64,000 nucleotides of DNA from JBBRMW01 sp965246845 (GTDB lineage: Bacteria > Chloroflexota > Anaerolineae > Aggregatilineales > UBA2796). The stretch spans positions 248,001 to 312,000 of the forward strand of contig CBDFFR010000005.1 in assembly GCA_965246845.1 (NCBI GenBank). The letters are read 5' to 3'. The notes below the pieces were generated by a model. The model was not told the origin of the DNA, did not search any database, and worked only from the letters and a program-made list of their open reading frames with translations. Both the position numbers and the translations under genes were made by a program. Below, in pieces: positions 1 to 7,919 of this stretch. Position 1 is the first letter of the stretch; each line of letters starts with the position of its first letter.

Positions 1-1
1 C

Positions 2-1270
2 CGGCGCGTCCTTTATCTGGAGACGCAGCTCACCTTCACCAAAATGCCCGAAGGCGGCGAGCGTGTCTACGGCGTCTCGATGGATATTACAGATCGGCGC
101 GTGGCCGAACTCAAAATCGCGGAAGCTAATCGCATCGCGGTTCGTGAAGCGGAGCGGCGGCAAAACTTCATTCGCAACCTGCCCGCGATTGCATGGGAAG
201 CCGTCGGCAGCCCCGCCACCGGGCAGGTTCAAACCTTCGTCAGTGATTATGTCGAGACGATGCTCGGCTACACGAAAGAAGAGTGGCTCCACCCGGATTT
301 CTGGCAGCGTGTCATCGTGCCGGATGACGTGGAGCGCGTCATGGCAATAATCATCGAGAACTTCCAGAAGCGTTCTGGCAAGGCGAACTGGCGGGCCTAT
401 CGCAAGGATGGGCAGATCGTTCACCTGGAGTCTTACATCACGGTTGTGCCGCAGGCTGAAGGCGAGGATACCGTTTATGGTGTGACGCTGGATGTCACCG
501 AGCGCCGCACACAGGAAGAAACGCTCGCGCATTATATGTCGGACCTGCGCCGCTCCAACGAGGAATTGCAGCAATTCGCCTATGTCGCTTCGCACGATTT
601 GCAGGAGCCATTGCGTATGGTGACGAGCTACCTGCAATTGATTGAGCAGCGCTACAAGGAAAAGCTCGATAGCGACGCGCATGAATTCATCGATTACGCG
701 GTCGATGGTGCGAACCGTATGAAAGCGCTCATTCAGGATTTGCTCGCGTTTTCGCGCGTCGAAACGGACGGGCGCGCCTTCCTGCCAATCAAGAGCGCAG
801 ATGCGGTTGGCGAGGCGATGCGCAACCTGCAAATCACACTGGAAGAATCCGGCGCAAAGATCGTCTATGATCCGGCAACACTGCCCGTCGTCAAGGCCGA
901 CCAGCACCAATTGGCGCAGGTTTTCCAAAATCTGATCGGTAACGCGATCAAGTTCCGGCGGCAGGGCGAAGCGTCGCAGATAAAACTCTCCGCAACTCAA
1001 TCGGGTGTATACTGGCAATTTGCAGTACAGGATAATGGTATCGGTATCGAAAGCCAATACCTCGAGCGTATTTTTATCATCTTCCAGCGGCTGTACAATC
1101 GCGCGCAGTACCCCGGCACGGGCATCGGCCTCGCCATTTGCAAGCGCGTGATCGAGCGGCATGGTGGCAAGATTTGGGCTGAATCCGAACCGGGCGCAGG
1201 GACGACGATCCTGTTTACCCTGCCCATCAATCAAGGTCGAGAAGGACAGAAAAATCGTGGAAGCAATTGA
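2..1270 (+). CDS. PAS-domain sensor histidine kinase (5' end outside window)
   Basis: This is the C-terminal part of a sensor kinase. The frame is open to the left edge, and the first visible residues end one PAS domain (MDITDRR). A second PAS/PAC domain follows (about nt 170-510, ending DVTERR), then a HisKA dimerisation helix with the phosphoacceptor His in ASHDLQEPL (codon at 593-595). The catalytic ATPase domain has N box (NLIGNAIKF), G1 (DNGIGIE), F and G2 (GTGIGLAI) motifs. No membrane segment is visible, so the kinase may be cytoplasmic or the membrane part may lie upstream. The HisKA type resembles phytochrome-like kinases, which often pair with single-domain regulators such as the next gene. 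It overlaps that gene by 14 bp, implying coupled translation. The signal sensed is unknown. Confidence 0.93.
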   Translation, partial: RRVLYLETQLTFTKMPEGGERVYGVSMDITDRRVAELKIAEANRIAVREAERRQNFIRNLPAIAWEAVGSPATGQVQTFVSDYVETMLGYTKEEWLHPDFWQRVIVPDDVERVMAIIIENFQKRSGKANWRAYRKDGQIVHLESYITVVPQAEGEDTVYGVTLDVTERRTQEETLAHYMSDLRRSNEELQQFAYVASHDLQEPLRMVTSYLQLIEQRYKEKLDSDAHEFIDYAVDGANRMKALIQDLLAFSRVETDGRAFLPIKSADAVGEAMRNLQITLEESGAKIVYDPATLPVVKADQHQLAQVFQNLIGNAIKFRRQGEASQIKLSATQSGVYWQFAVQDNGIGIESQYLERIFIIFQRLYNRAQYPGTGIGLAICKRVIERHGGKIWAESEPGAGTTILFTLPINQGREGQKNRGSN

Positions 1271-1679
1271 AATACTGCTTGTTGAAGACAACCCCGGCGA
1301 TGTGCGGCTGACGCAGGAAGCATTTCGCGACAGCAAGATTCATAACAATCTGCATGTCGCGCAAGATGGCGTAGAAGCAATGGAATTTCTCCTGCGCAAG
1401 GGACTGTACAGCGATGCAGTGCGCCCGGACATTATCCTGCTCGATCTCAACCTGCCACGCATGAACGGGCGCGAAGTCCTGAACCGAATTAAGGAGGACG
1501 AAAACCTCAAGTATATTCCCGTCGTCGTGCTGACGACTTCCGACGATGAACGGGATGTGCTGGAAAGCTACAAGCTGCACGCCAATTGCTACATCACCAA
1601 GCCGGTAGACCTGCACCGCTTCATCGAAATCGTCAAGAACATCAAGGAATTCTGGTTTTCGATAGTGCGCTTGCCTTGA
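1257..1679 (+). CDS. single-domain response regulator (Rcp1-like)
   Basis: This 140-residue protein is a stand-alone receiver domain: acidic pair in LLVEDNPGD, phosphoacceptor Asp in LLDLNLP, conserved Thr/Ser in VVLTTS and Lys in ITKPVD. It has no output domain. Such Rcp1-type regulators usually pass phosphate on or act by protein contact. The GTG start at 1257 is preferred over an earlier in-frame start at 1161 because it has an AAGGA site 10 nt upstream and gives a normal receiver N-terminus. It overlaps the upstream kinase, so that kinase is the likely phosphodonor (inference from position). Confidence 0.88.
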   Translation: MEAIEILLVEDNPGDVRLTQEAFRDSKIHNNLHVAQDGVEAMEFLLRKGLYSDAVRPDIILLDLNLPRMNGREVLNRIKEDENLKYIPVVVLTTSDDERDVLESYKLHANCYITKPVDLHRFIEIVKNIKEFWFSIVRLP

Positions 1680-2728
1680 ACGGAACCAGGCCAAATCCCC
1701 GCCTTAACCTGGCAACAGAAGTCAATGTCTTGCTGATCGAGGATAACCCGGCAGACGCACGCCTGATTCGCGAAATGTTGCTGGAAGCGGGCAATTATGT
1801 AATCACGCGCGCCGATTCGCTCGCCACCGGGGTTGCGGTTGTCCAGCAATGCGTCTTGGGCGACCTCGTAATCGACATCGTACTGCTTGATCTCTCGTTG
1901 CCTGATAGCTTCGGGCTGGAGACGCTCACGCGCTTGCAGGAGACAGCCCCCGATTTGCCCGTCGTCGTCCTGACGGGCTACGAGGATCGGCGCACGGGCG
2001 TACAGGCGGTGCAGGCGGGCGCGCAGGATTTCATCGCGAAGGGCGAAGTTCACGCCGGGCTGCTGCAACGCGCGATCCTCTACGCCATCGAACGCCAGCG
2101 GATGCGCAGGGAGCTGACCGAACTCACCGCGATACAGGAGCGCCAGCGGCTTGCCCGCGATTTGCACGACTCGGTCAGCCAGACACTCTTCACGACCAGC
2201 GTGATTGCACAATCCGCGATGCGAAACTTCGGCATAAACCCGGAAAAGGCGTATGATTTGCTGGGTCAGGTCCATAGCCTGACGCAGAATGCGCTCGCGG
2301 AGATGCGCCTGCTTCTGCTCGAACTCCGCCCGAAATCGCTGGACCAATCCTCTTTTGAACAATTGCTGGATCATCTAGTACAATCTGTGCAGGGACGTGA
2401 AGGCTTGGTCATCTCGGCGCATATTGAGCCGGATGCGCCGCGGGTCCCCGCCGCGCTCAAACTGCCGCTTTACCGGATCATGCAGGAAGCGCTTAACAAT
2501 GTCCTCAAGCACGCAGGCGCAAGCGAAGTCGTGATCGCCCTCATCGCGACGGAACAAGGCGCACAGTTGAGCATCACCGACGACGGACGCGGCTTCGATG
2601 TCGAGCAGGCGGCGCACGCCAGCCTGGGCATGAGCATCATGCGCGAACGTGCAGAGGCCAGCGGTGCGACGCTCTCTGTAGAGTCGACGCCGGGGATGGG
2701 CAGCCAAATCCGTATTTCATGGTCCTAA
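1676..2728 (+). CDS. receiver-histidine kinase protein (REC + HisKA_3 + HATPase)
   Basis: An N-terminal receiver domain (VLLIEDNPAD, phosphoacceptor in LLDLSLP, Lys in FIAKGE) is followed by a NarX/DesK-type HisKA_3 helix (ARDLHDSVSQTL, His as phosphoacceptor) and a HATPase_c domain (NNVLKHAGA, DDGRGFD). The order receiver-then-kinase is the reverse of ordinary hybrid kinases and suggests that phosphorylation by an upstream kinase controls this kinase. The start is taken as TTG at 1676, which overlaps the preceding TGA. An ATG at 1586 is in frame but would overlap the previous gene by 94 bp, and no GTG lies between. The LuxR regulator that follows is the expected output, because HisKA_3 kinases normally pair with LuxR-type regulators. 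Confidence 0.87.
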   Translation: MNGTRPNPRLNLATEVNVLLIEDNPADARLIREMLLEAGNYVITRADSLATGVAVVQQCVLGDLVIDIVLLDLSLPDSFGLETLTRLQETAPDLPVVVLTGYEDRRTGVQAVQAGAQDFIAKGEVHAGLLQRAILYAIERQRMRRELTELTAIQERQRLARDLHDSVSQTLFTTSVIAQSAMRNFGINPEKAYDLLGQVHSLTQNALAEMRLLLLELRPKSLDQSSFEQLLDHLVQSVQGREGLVISAHIEPDAPRVPAALKLPLYRIMQEALNNVLKHAGASEVVIALIATEQGAQLSITDDGRGFDVEQAAHASLGMSIMRERAEASGATLSVESTPGMGSQIRISWS

Positions 2729-2759
2729 GGTTTGTCCCGACGAAGAAGGCGGTCTTGAA

Positions 2760-3392
2760 GTGAATAAAAGAATTCGCGTGCTTATTGTCGATGATCACAG
2801 CATCGTTCGTAACGGGTTGAAGGTCTCGCTTGAGGACTTCCCTGATATTGATATTGTCGGCCAGACCGGGGACGCGCGCGACGTGGTGCGCCTGTGCAGC
2901 CAGGTCTCGCCCGATGTTGTGCTGATGGATATGGTCATGCCGGAAGTTGACGGCGTGACGGCGACCGCGAATATCAAGCGGGCGTACCCGGCGGTGCAGA
3001 TCATCGCGCTGACCAGCTTCAACGACGAGGACAACGTGCAACGGGCGCTCAAGGCGGGCGCGCTCAGTTATTGGCTCAAGAACGTCTCTGTCGATGAACT
3101 GGTGCAGGCCATTCGTAAGGCGTCGGTCGGCCAGCGCACGCTCGCGCCGGAAGCTGCGCAGGTGTTGATCAGCGCCGTCAACCGCCCGCCGCGCGTCGGC
3201 CACGACCTGACCGAACGCGAGCGCGAAGTCCTGACGCTGATGATCGAAGGGCTGAACAACCGCGAGATTGCCGAACGGCTGGTGATCAGCAATTCGACCG
3301 TGAAGAACCACGTCAGCAATATTCTGGATAAACTGGGGACCAGCAGCCGGACGCAGGCAGTCGCACTGGCGGTCGAGAACAAGATCGTCTAG
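2760..3392 (+). CDS. LuxR/NarL-family response regulator
   Basis: This 210-residue two-domain regulator has a receiver (VLIVDDHSIV, phosphoacceptor Asp in VLMDMVMP, Thr in ALTSF) and a C-terminal LuxR-type HTH (LTEREREVL, NNREIAERL, STVKNHVSNIL). It starts at a GTG, 31 bp after the HisKA_3 kinase, and ends the signalling operon. It should bind DNA as a phosphorylated dimer and is the likely transcriptional output of the chain. Its targets cannot be read from the window. Confidence 0.92.
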   Translation: MNKRIRVLIVDDHSIVRNGLKVSLEDFPDIDIVGQTGDARDVVRLCSQVSPDVVLMDMVMPEVDGVTATANIKRAYPAVQIIALTSFNDEDNVQRALKAGALSYWLKNVSVDELVQAIRKASVGQRTLAPEAAQVLISAVNRPPRVGHDLTEREREVLTLMIEGLNNREIAERLVISNSTVKNHVSNILDKLGTSSRTQAVALAVENKIV

Positions 3393-3490
3393 CTTCGCAG
3401 GCGCGGTTGCCGTAAATCTGACTGTATCGGTTATTACAAAATCGGGCGGTTTGCTACCCTAAAACCTTGCTAAAAATAAGTCGCTCAACC

Positions 3491-3519
3491 TTCACCTTTG
3501 ATACAATAGCGGCTATAAT
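3491..3519 (+). promoter_or_regulatory. putative sigma-70 promoter for the SlyD-like gene
   Basis: TTCACC (3491-3496) and a perfect TATAAT (3514-3519) are separated by 17 bp, upstream of the isomerase start at 3561. Sequence match only. Confidence 0.55.
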
Positions 3520-3560
3520 TCGCTGGTTCGGGCCACTGCCCGGAGACTAAGGAACCCCTG

Positions 3561-4145
3561 ATGAACGAGACAGTACAGAACGGTGCGGTGGTCAGCCTCG
3601 CCTATACGCTCAAGTTGTCGAACGGCGAAGTCATTGATTATACCGAAGCCGATGATCCGCTGGAATATCTGCACGGCGCGGATAACATTATCCCGGGCCT
3701 CGAAAAGGAACTGGTCGGCCTGAGCATCGGTGCGCAGAAGGAAGTGCGCGTCAGCCCTGCCGAAGGTTACGGCGAATATGATCCCGAAGATGTGGAAGAG
3801 GTCGATGTGGCCGAGTTCCCGCCGGGCATGGCGCTCAAGCTGGGCATGGTCGTCGCGATACCGGATAGCGATGGCAATGTCGAAGAAGCCGTCGTCAGCG
3901 AGATCACCAAAGACTCTGTAACGCTCGATTTCAACCACCCGCTGGCGGGCAAGCCGCTCATGTTCAGCGTGGAAGTCGTCGGCATCCGTGAGGCGACTGC
4001 GGAAGAACTCGAACACGGCCACCCGCACAGCCTCGAAATGGAAGAATTCGACGATTTCGACGAGGAAGACGATTTCGACGAGGAAGACGACTTCGACGAC
4101 GAACTTGAAGAAGGCGACGAAGACGACACCACGAAAACTGTTTAA
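3561..4145 (+). CDS. slyD: FKBP-type peptidyl-prolyl isomerase, SlyD-like
   Basis: This is a cytoplasmic prolyl isomerase/chaperone of the SlyD family. The N-terminal FKBP half-domain (YTLKLSNGEVID, LEYLHGADNIIPGLEKEL) surrounds an insert-in-flap domain (about residues 70-125, with EGYGEYDPEDVEEV), and the FKBP fold is completed by HPLAGKPLMFSVEVVGI. In place of the His/Cys-rich metal-binding tail of E. coli SlyD, the last ~45 residues are almost all Asp/Glu/Phe, encoded partly by an 18-bp tandem repeat. Only a short HGHPH stretch could bind metal. It has its own promoter-like sequence and is followed by a terminator hairpin, so it is probably monocistronic. Confidence 0.92.
   Translation: MNETVQNGAVVSLAYTLKLSNGEVIDYTEADDPLEYLHGADNIIPGLEKELVGLSIGAQKEVRVSPAEGYGEYDPEDVEEVDVAEFPPGMALKLGMVVAIPDSDGNVEEAVVSEITKDSVTLDFNHPLAGKPLMFSVEVVGIREATAEELEHGHPHSLEMEEFDDFDEEDDFDEEDDFDDELEEGDEDDTTKTV
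4050..4103 (+). repeat. 18-bp tandem repeat, three copies, in the SlyD acidic tail
   Basis: Three consecutive 18-bp units (4050-4067, 4068-4085, 4086-4103; the first two identical, the third with two substitutions) each encode Asp-Asp-Phe-Asp-(Glu/Asp)-Glu. They extend the acidic C-terminus in frame. Confidence 0.85.
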
Positions 4146-4153
4146 GGTATAAT

Positions 4154-4184
4154 GCGGGACTGGAAACGGTCCCGCTTTTCTTTC
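4154..4184 (+). terminator. Rho-independent terminator after slyD
   Basis: A GCGGGAC stem (4154-4160) pairs perfectly with GTCCCGC (4169-4175) around an 8-nt loop and is followed by TTTTCTTTC. Confidence 0.8.
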
Positions 4185-4198
4185 AAGGTCATTTGTGA

Positions 4199-4816
4199 AT
4201 GCTCATTCTCGCTTCCGGTTCGCCACGCCGCCGCGAAATGCTACCGCGCCTCGGTTTTGCCTTCACGACCGCGCGCCCGGATATTGACGAGACGCCGCGC
4301 GCGGGTGAAGCCGCCGATGCGTACGTCGCGCGCCTCAGCCGCGAGAAAGCGGATGCAATTCGCGAAGACGGATTAATCATTGCCGCCGATACGACCGTCG
4401 CGGATGGACCTCAAATCCTCGGCAAGCCTGAAAATGCTACTGAGGCGGACGCCATGCTCAGGCAGTTGCGCGGACGTTTGCATGTCGTGCATACGGGCGT
4501 GACCGTGCGCGATACGACAACAGCATATACTGCCGTCACGACGACGACGGTTGAGATGCGAAATTATACAGACGCGGAGATCGACGCCTATATCGCGGCG
4601 GGGGAGCCATTCGATAAGGCGGGCGGCTATGCAATTCACGATCCGATATTCCACCCGGTCGCGCGCATTCAGGGATGCTACGCGACCGTGATGGGGCTGC
4701 CGATGTGTACGCTGTGTGGGATACTGCGCGACGAACTGCGCGTGGAAGTTCCAAACCCCGTAATGTGTTCGCCGGGTGGAGGCGGGTGTGAATTCGATCC
4801 GGCAGCATCCCGTTAG
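4199..4816 (+). CDS. maf: Maf-family nucleotide pyrophosphatase
   Basis: This 205-residue protein resembles Maf/YhdE/YceF nucleoside triphosphate pyrophosphatases, which hydrolyse non-canonical or UTP/dTTP substrates and are linked to septum formation. Visible motifs are the N-terminal SGSPRRREML, DETP, the SREKADA helix and AADT, with LGKPENATEADAM and the HTGV strand. The C-terminal ~35 residues carry four cysteines (CTLC and two more) and a Gly run, which is not part of the usual Maf core. It ends inside the region that sets up translation of the penicillin-binding protein, consistent with a small envelope/division operon. Confidence 0.88.
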   Translation: MLILASGSPRRREMLPRLGFAFTTARPDIDETPRAGEAADAYVARLSREKADAIREDGLIIAADTTVADGPQILGKPENATEADAMLRQLRGRLHVVHTGVTVRDTTTAYTAVTTTTVEMRNYTDAEIDAYIAAGEPFDKAGGYAIHDPIFHPVARIQGCYATVMGLPMCTLCGILRDELRVEVPNPVMCSPGGGGCEFDPAASR

Positions 4817-7070
4817 TCGCGCGGTGCGGCTGCTTGTCCTTGTCGCGGTGCTGCTTGCGGGCTGCACCACCGCGCCAACGCCAACCGCGCCTGTCGCCAT
4901 TTCTGCGACGGGTATCCCGGCGGGTCTCTCGCTGGAAGCCGCGCAACAGGTCGCGGGCGATTTTCTCAATTTATGGGTCGCCAACCGTTACGACGCGATG
5001 TATACGATGCTGCACATCAAGAGCCGCGACGCAACGCCCAAAGCCGATTTTGTGAATGCGTATGCGAACGCGGACGGGATGATGACCGTCCTGCCTGGTG
5101 GCAAAGCGTATCGCCTGCTCAACGCGATCCAGCAAGGCGAGGGCGCGCAAATCGCCTACGATATGACCTTTAAAACGCAGGCGTTCGGGGAATTCAGCGA
5201 TAAAGGGCGCGTCCTCACGCTCGAAAGCACGGGGGAAGGCTGGCGCGTGGCGTGGTCAGGCGGAGATATTTTCGCGGAGATGCGCGAAAACGCCGTGTTG
5301 TACATCGAGCGCGAAACCCCGAACCGGGGCAATATTTACGACCGCAACGGGCTTGCATTGGCAGATCAAAGCGGCCAGCAGATCATCGTCACACTGCTCA
5401 CCGAAAAATATCCGACGGATGCCCCGGATGCGTGCTTCGCGCAGATCGCGCGCGTCATCCCGACCCGCGATGTCGAGACGCTCAAACGTATTTATGGACC
5501 GTACACCGGACGCTCGCAAGCCTATGAACTCGGCGCGATCAGCAACCCGGTGTTCGTGGCGCAGAAAGCCGCGCTGGAAGCCGTCTGCAAGCTGGAATAC
5601 AAATCCGTGCCGACGCGCAACTATCCGCAGGGTGGGCTTGCGCCGCATATCGTCGGGCATGTCGGCCACATCCCGCCGGAGCAGGTTGCGGAATATGTCG
5701 CGAAAGGCTATTCGCCGGATGCGCTGGTCGGCATTGACGGCATCGAACGCGATTGGGAGCCGACTCTGGCCGGGCGCGGAGCTGCCACGCTCACGCTGCG
5801 CAAGGGCGGGCAGGTCCTGCGCCAACTGGCTTTCGCGCCCGCCGTGCCACCACAAAGCGTATACCTGACCATAGACGCGCGCTTGCAGCAGACGATGCAG
5901 AACGCCATGAAAGAGGCGTGGTCATCAAGCGTGGCGTGGTTCCAGACCTCACGCGGCGGCGCGGCGGCGATCATGGATGTCCACACGGGCGAACTGTTGG
6001 CGATGGCGAGCTACCCGGATTTCGATGTGAACCTCTTCAACCCGGTCACGACCATACCCGACGCGCAGGCGCATCTTGCCGATTTGCTGAAAAATCCCCG
6101 CAAGCCAACCTTCAACCGCGCCACGCTTGGCACGTATCCGCTCGGCTCCGTCTTTAAGATCGTGTCGATGACCGCCGCCGCCGATTCCGGCAAATTCAGC
6201 CTTGATACGCGCCTGACCTGTACGGGCGTGTGGGACGGTGCGACGATGGGCGACCGCTACCGCACCGACTGGATTCACAGCGCGCCGCCCTATATGCACG
6301 GCACGATCACGCTGCGGCAGGCACTCACCGGCTCGTGCGACCCATATTTCTGGCGTGTCGGCTGGACGCTCAACGCTGCTGACCCGGAGATTTTGCCCGG
6401 TTACGCGCGGCGCATGGGCTTCGGCGCGCGGACGGGAATACGCGGCGTGAGCGAGGCGACCGGGCAAATCCCGGACCCGGCCACTTACCCGGAAACGTAT
6501 GGCAAGAAGTGGACCGGATCGGATTCGCTCGACTTCGTGATCGGGCAGGGGACGATGCTCGTGACGCCGCTGCAAACCGTGCGGATGGTGGCGGGCGTGG
6601 CGAACGGCGGAACGCTTTACGAACCGCTAATCGTGAAGAAGACCGGGCAAATCGGACAGATCGCGTATGACGCCAAACCCAAAGTGACGGGCGAATTCGG
6701 CGTGAAGCCGGAAGTGTTGCAAGCCGTCCGCGACTCGATGTGCGCAGTCACGACGGATCGCACGCTCGGCACAGCGACGTTCGTTTATCGCGATTTCAAG
6801 GGCGCGGTCGTCTGTGGCAAGACGGGGACCGCCGAGAGCGGGCAGGACCATCCGCACGGCTGGTTCGCGGCCTTCGCGGGCAAGAGCGCCGACGCGCCCG
6901 ATATTGCGCTGGTCGCGATTGTGGAGAACAGCTACGAGGGGTCATATATGGCCGCGCCGCTGGTGCGCCACCTCGTTGAAGCGTATTACAATATTCCGTT
7001 CGCGCCCTGGCCTGCGTGGTGGGGGCAGCAGGCGGTCAAGATTGACAATGCGAAGGCGCTGACGCCATGA
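4788..7070 (+). CDS. class B penicillin-binding protein (transpeptidase lipoprotein)
   Basis: This is a probable monofunctional D,D-transpeptidase. It has a lipoprotein-like signal (hydrophobic stretch ending LLAGC), a MecA_N/NTF2-like domain (about residues 45-150), a PBP dimerisation domain (RGNIYDRNG, HIVGHVGH) and a C-terminal transpeptidase domain. The catalytic motif is SVFK (Ser454, Lys457) and the KTG motif is at 678-680. The middle SxN motif reads Ser516-Cys-Asp518 instead of S-x-N. GTG at 4788 is chosen because GGAGG lies 5 nt upstream; an in-frame GTG at 4776 is less well placed. It overlaps maf by 29 bp and the next gene by 4 bp. The MecA_N-like domain suggests kinship with low-affinity PBP2a-type proteins, but resistance cannot be inferred. 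Confidence 0.9.
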   Translation: MNSIRQHPVSRAVRLLVLVAVLLAGCTTAPTPTAPVAISATGIPAGLSLEAAQQVAGDFLNLWVANRYDAMYTMLHIKSRDATPKADFVNAYANADGMMTVLPGGKAYRLLNAIQQGEGAQIAYDMTFKTQAFGEFSDKGRVLTLESTGEGWRVAWSGGDIFAEMRENAVLYIERETPNRGNIYDRNGLALADQSGQQIIVTLLTEKYPTDAPDACFAQIARVIPTRDVETLKRIYGPYTGRSQAYELGAISNPVFVAQKAALEAVCKLEYKSVPTRNYPQGGLAPHIVGHVGHIPPEQVAEYVAKGYSPDALVGIDGIERDWEPTLAGRGAATLTLRKGGQVLRQLAFAPAVPPQSVYLTIDARLQQTMQNAMKEAWSSSVAWFQTSRGGAAAIMDVHTGELLAMASYPDFDVNLFNPVTTIPDAQAHLADLLKNPRKPTFNRATLGTYPLGSVFKIVSMTAAADSGKFSLDTRLTCTGVWDGATMGDRYRTDWIHSAPPYMHGTITLRQALTGSCDPYFWRVGWTLNAADPEILPGYARRMGFGARTGIRGVSEATGQIPDPATYPETYGKKWTGSDSLDFVIGQGTMLVTPLQTVRMVAGVANGGTLYEPLIVKKTGQIGQIAYDAKPKVTGEFGVKPEVLQAVRDSMCAVTTDRTLGTATFVYRDFKGAVVCGKTGTAESGQDHPHGWFAAFAGKSADAPDIALVAIVENSYEGSYMAAPLVRHLVEAYYNIPFAPWPAWWGQQAVKIDNAKALTP

Positions 7071-7864
7071 AAAATCGGCTCAAAAAAGTGCTGTTGTGGT
7101 CAGGGCTGTTGCGCTTCGCAGAACGTTTGCTGCGCAGGTTCACACGCGGCGGTCGTGCGCTGATTGAAGAAGAGGCAAAGCGACGCGCACTTTATCGACA
7201 ACTCATACCGGCTGGCGCGCTCTGCTTCGACATCGGGGCGAACCTGGGCAACCGGGTGGATACATTCCTTTCATTGGGAGCGCGCATCGTTGCTGTTGAG
7301 CCGCAACCCGCCTGCGTCGTTTATCTGCGATTGCGTTATCGCAATGTGCGTCGGGTGGTTGTTGTACCTAAAGGTGCAGCAGCACAAGAAGGTAATTTTG
7401 AATTGTTGCTGCACAAAAAGAATACAACAGTCGCTACCATGTCGCCGGAATTTATCGAACGTATTGCGGAGCGCGCTTCCCGATTTTCGCCAGAAGACTG
7501 GAATCACCGCATGACCGTGCCTGTGACCACGCTGGATCACCTGATCACGCAGTATGGCGTGCCTGCATTCTGCAAAATCGACGTGGAAGGTTTCGAGGTT
7601 GAGGTCCTCGAAGGGTTGTCGAAAGCACTCCCGGCACTCTCGTTTGAATATACACCGGAGATAATTCACCGGGCGCTTGCATGTATCGATCATCTCGAAA
7701 CGCTTGGTCGCTATACCTACAATGCGTCGAGTGGAGAAAGCTATGTCTGGGCGCTGGGTCAGTGGGTATCGGCGGCAGAAATCCGAAGCTTCATCACTGG
7801 GTTGAGCGGTGTGCATATCTCCGGGGATGTATACGCCCGGCTCACCACAGAAAGTTCGGTATAA
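7067..7864 (+). CDS. FkbM-family SAM-dependent methyltransferase
   Basis: This 265-residue protein has a Rossmann SAM-binding loop (FDIGANLGNRVDTFLS, then the acidic AVEPQP strand) and the FkbM hallmark CKIDVEGFEVEVLEGL near residue 165. The N-terminus is basic and may contact membrane. FkbM enzymes methylate hydroxyl groups on sugars, lipids or polyketides; the substrate here is unknown. The ATG overlaps the PBP stop (ATGA), so the two are cotranslated, hinting at an envelope polymer or glycan substrate. Confidence 0.82.
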   Translation: MKNRLKKVLLWSGLLRFAERLLRRFTRGGRALIEEEAKRRALYRQLIPAGALCFDIGANLGNRVDTFLSLGARIVAVEPQPACVVYLRLRYRNVRRVVVVPKGAAAQEGNFELLLHKKNTTVATMSPEFIERIAERASRFSPEDWNHRMTVPVTTLDHLITQYGVPAFCKIDVEGFEVEVLEGLSKALPALSFEYTPEIIHRALACIDHLETLGRYTYNASSGESYVWALGQWVSAAEIRSFITGLSGVHISGDVYARLTTESSV

Positions 7865-7897
7865 AAAAAGCGAGGCAGGGTTTCAGTCCCGCCTCGC
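7863..7897 (-). terminator. terminator of the sulfur-carrier operon
   Basis: A strong stem (GCGAGGC with CCC/GGG extension, 7870-7880 with 7888-7897) is followed on the minus strand by seven Ts (7869-7863). It lies between two convergent genes and fits best as the terminator of the minus-strand operon. Confidence 0.85.
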
Positions 7898-7919
7898 TTC
7901 AAACACGAACAATGCTTGC

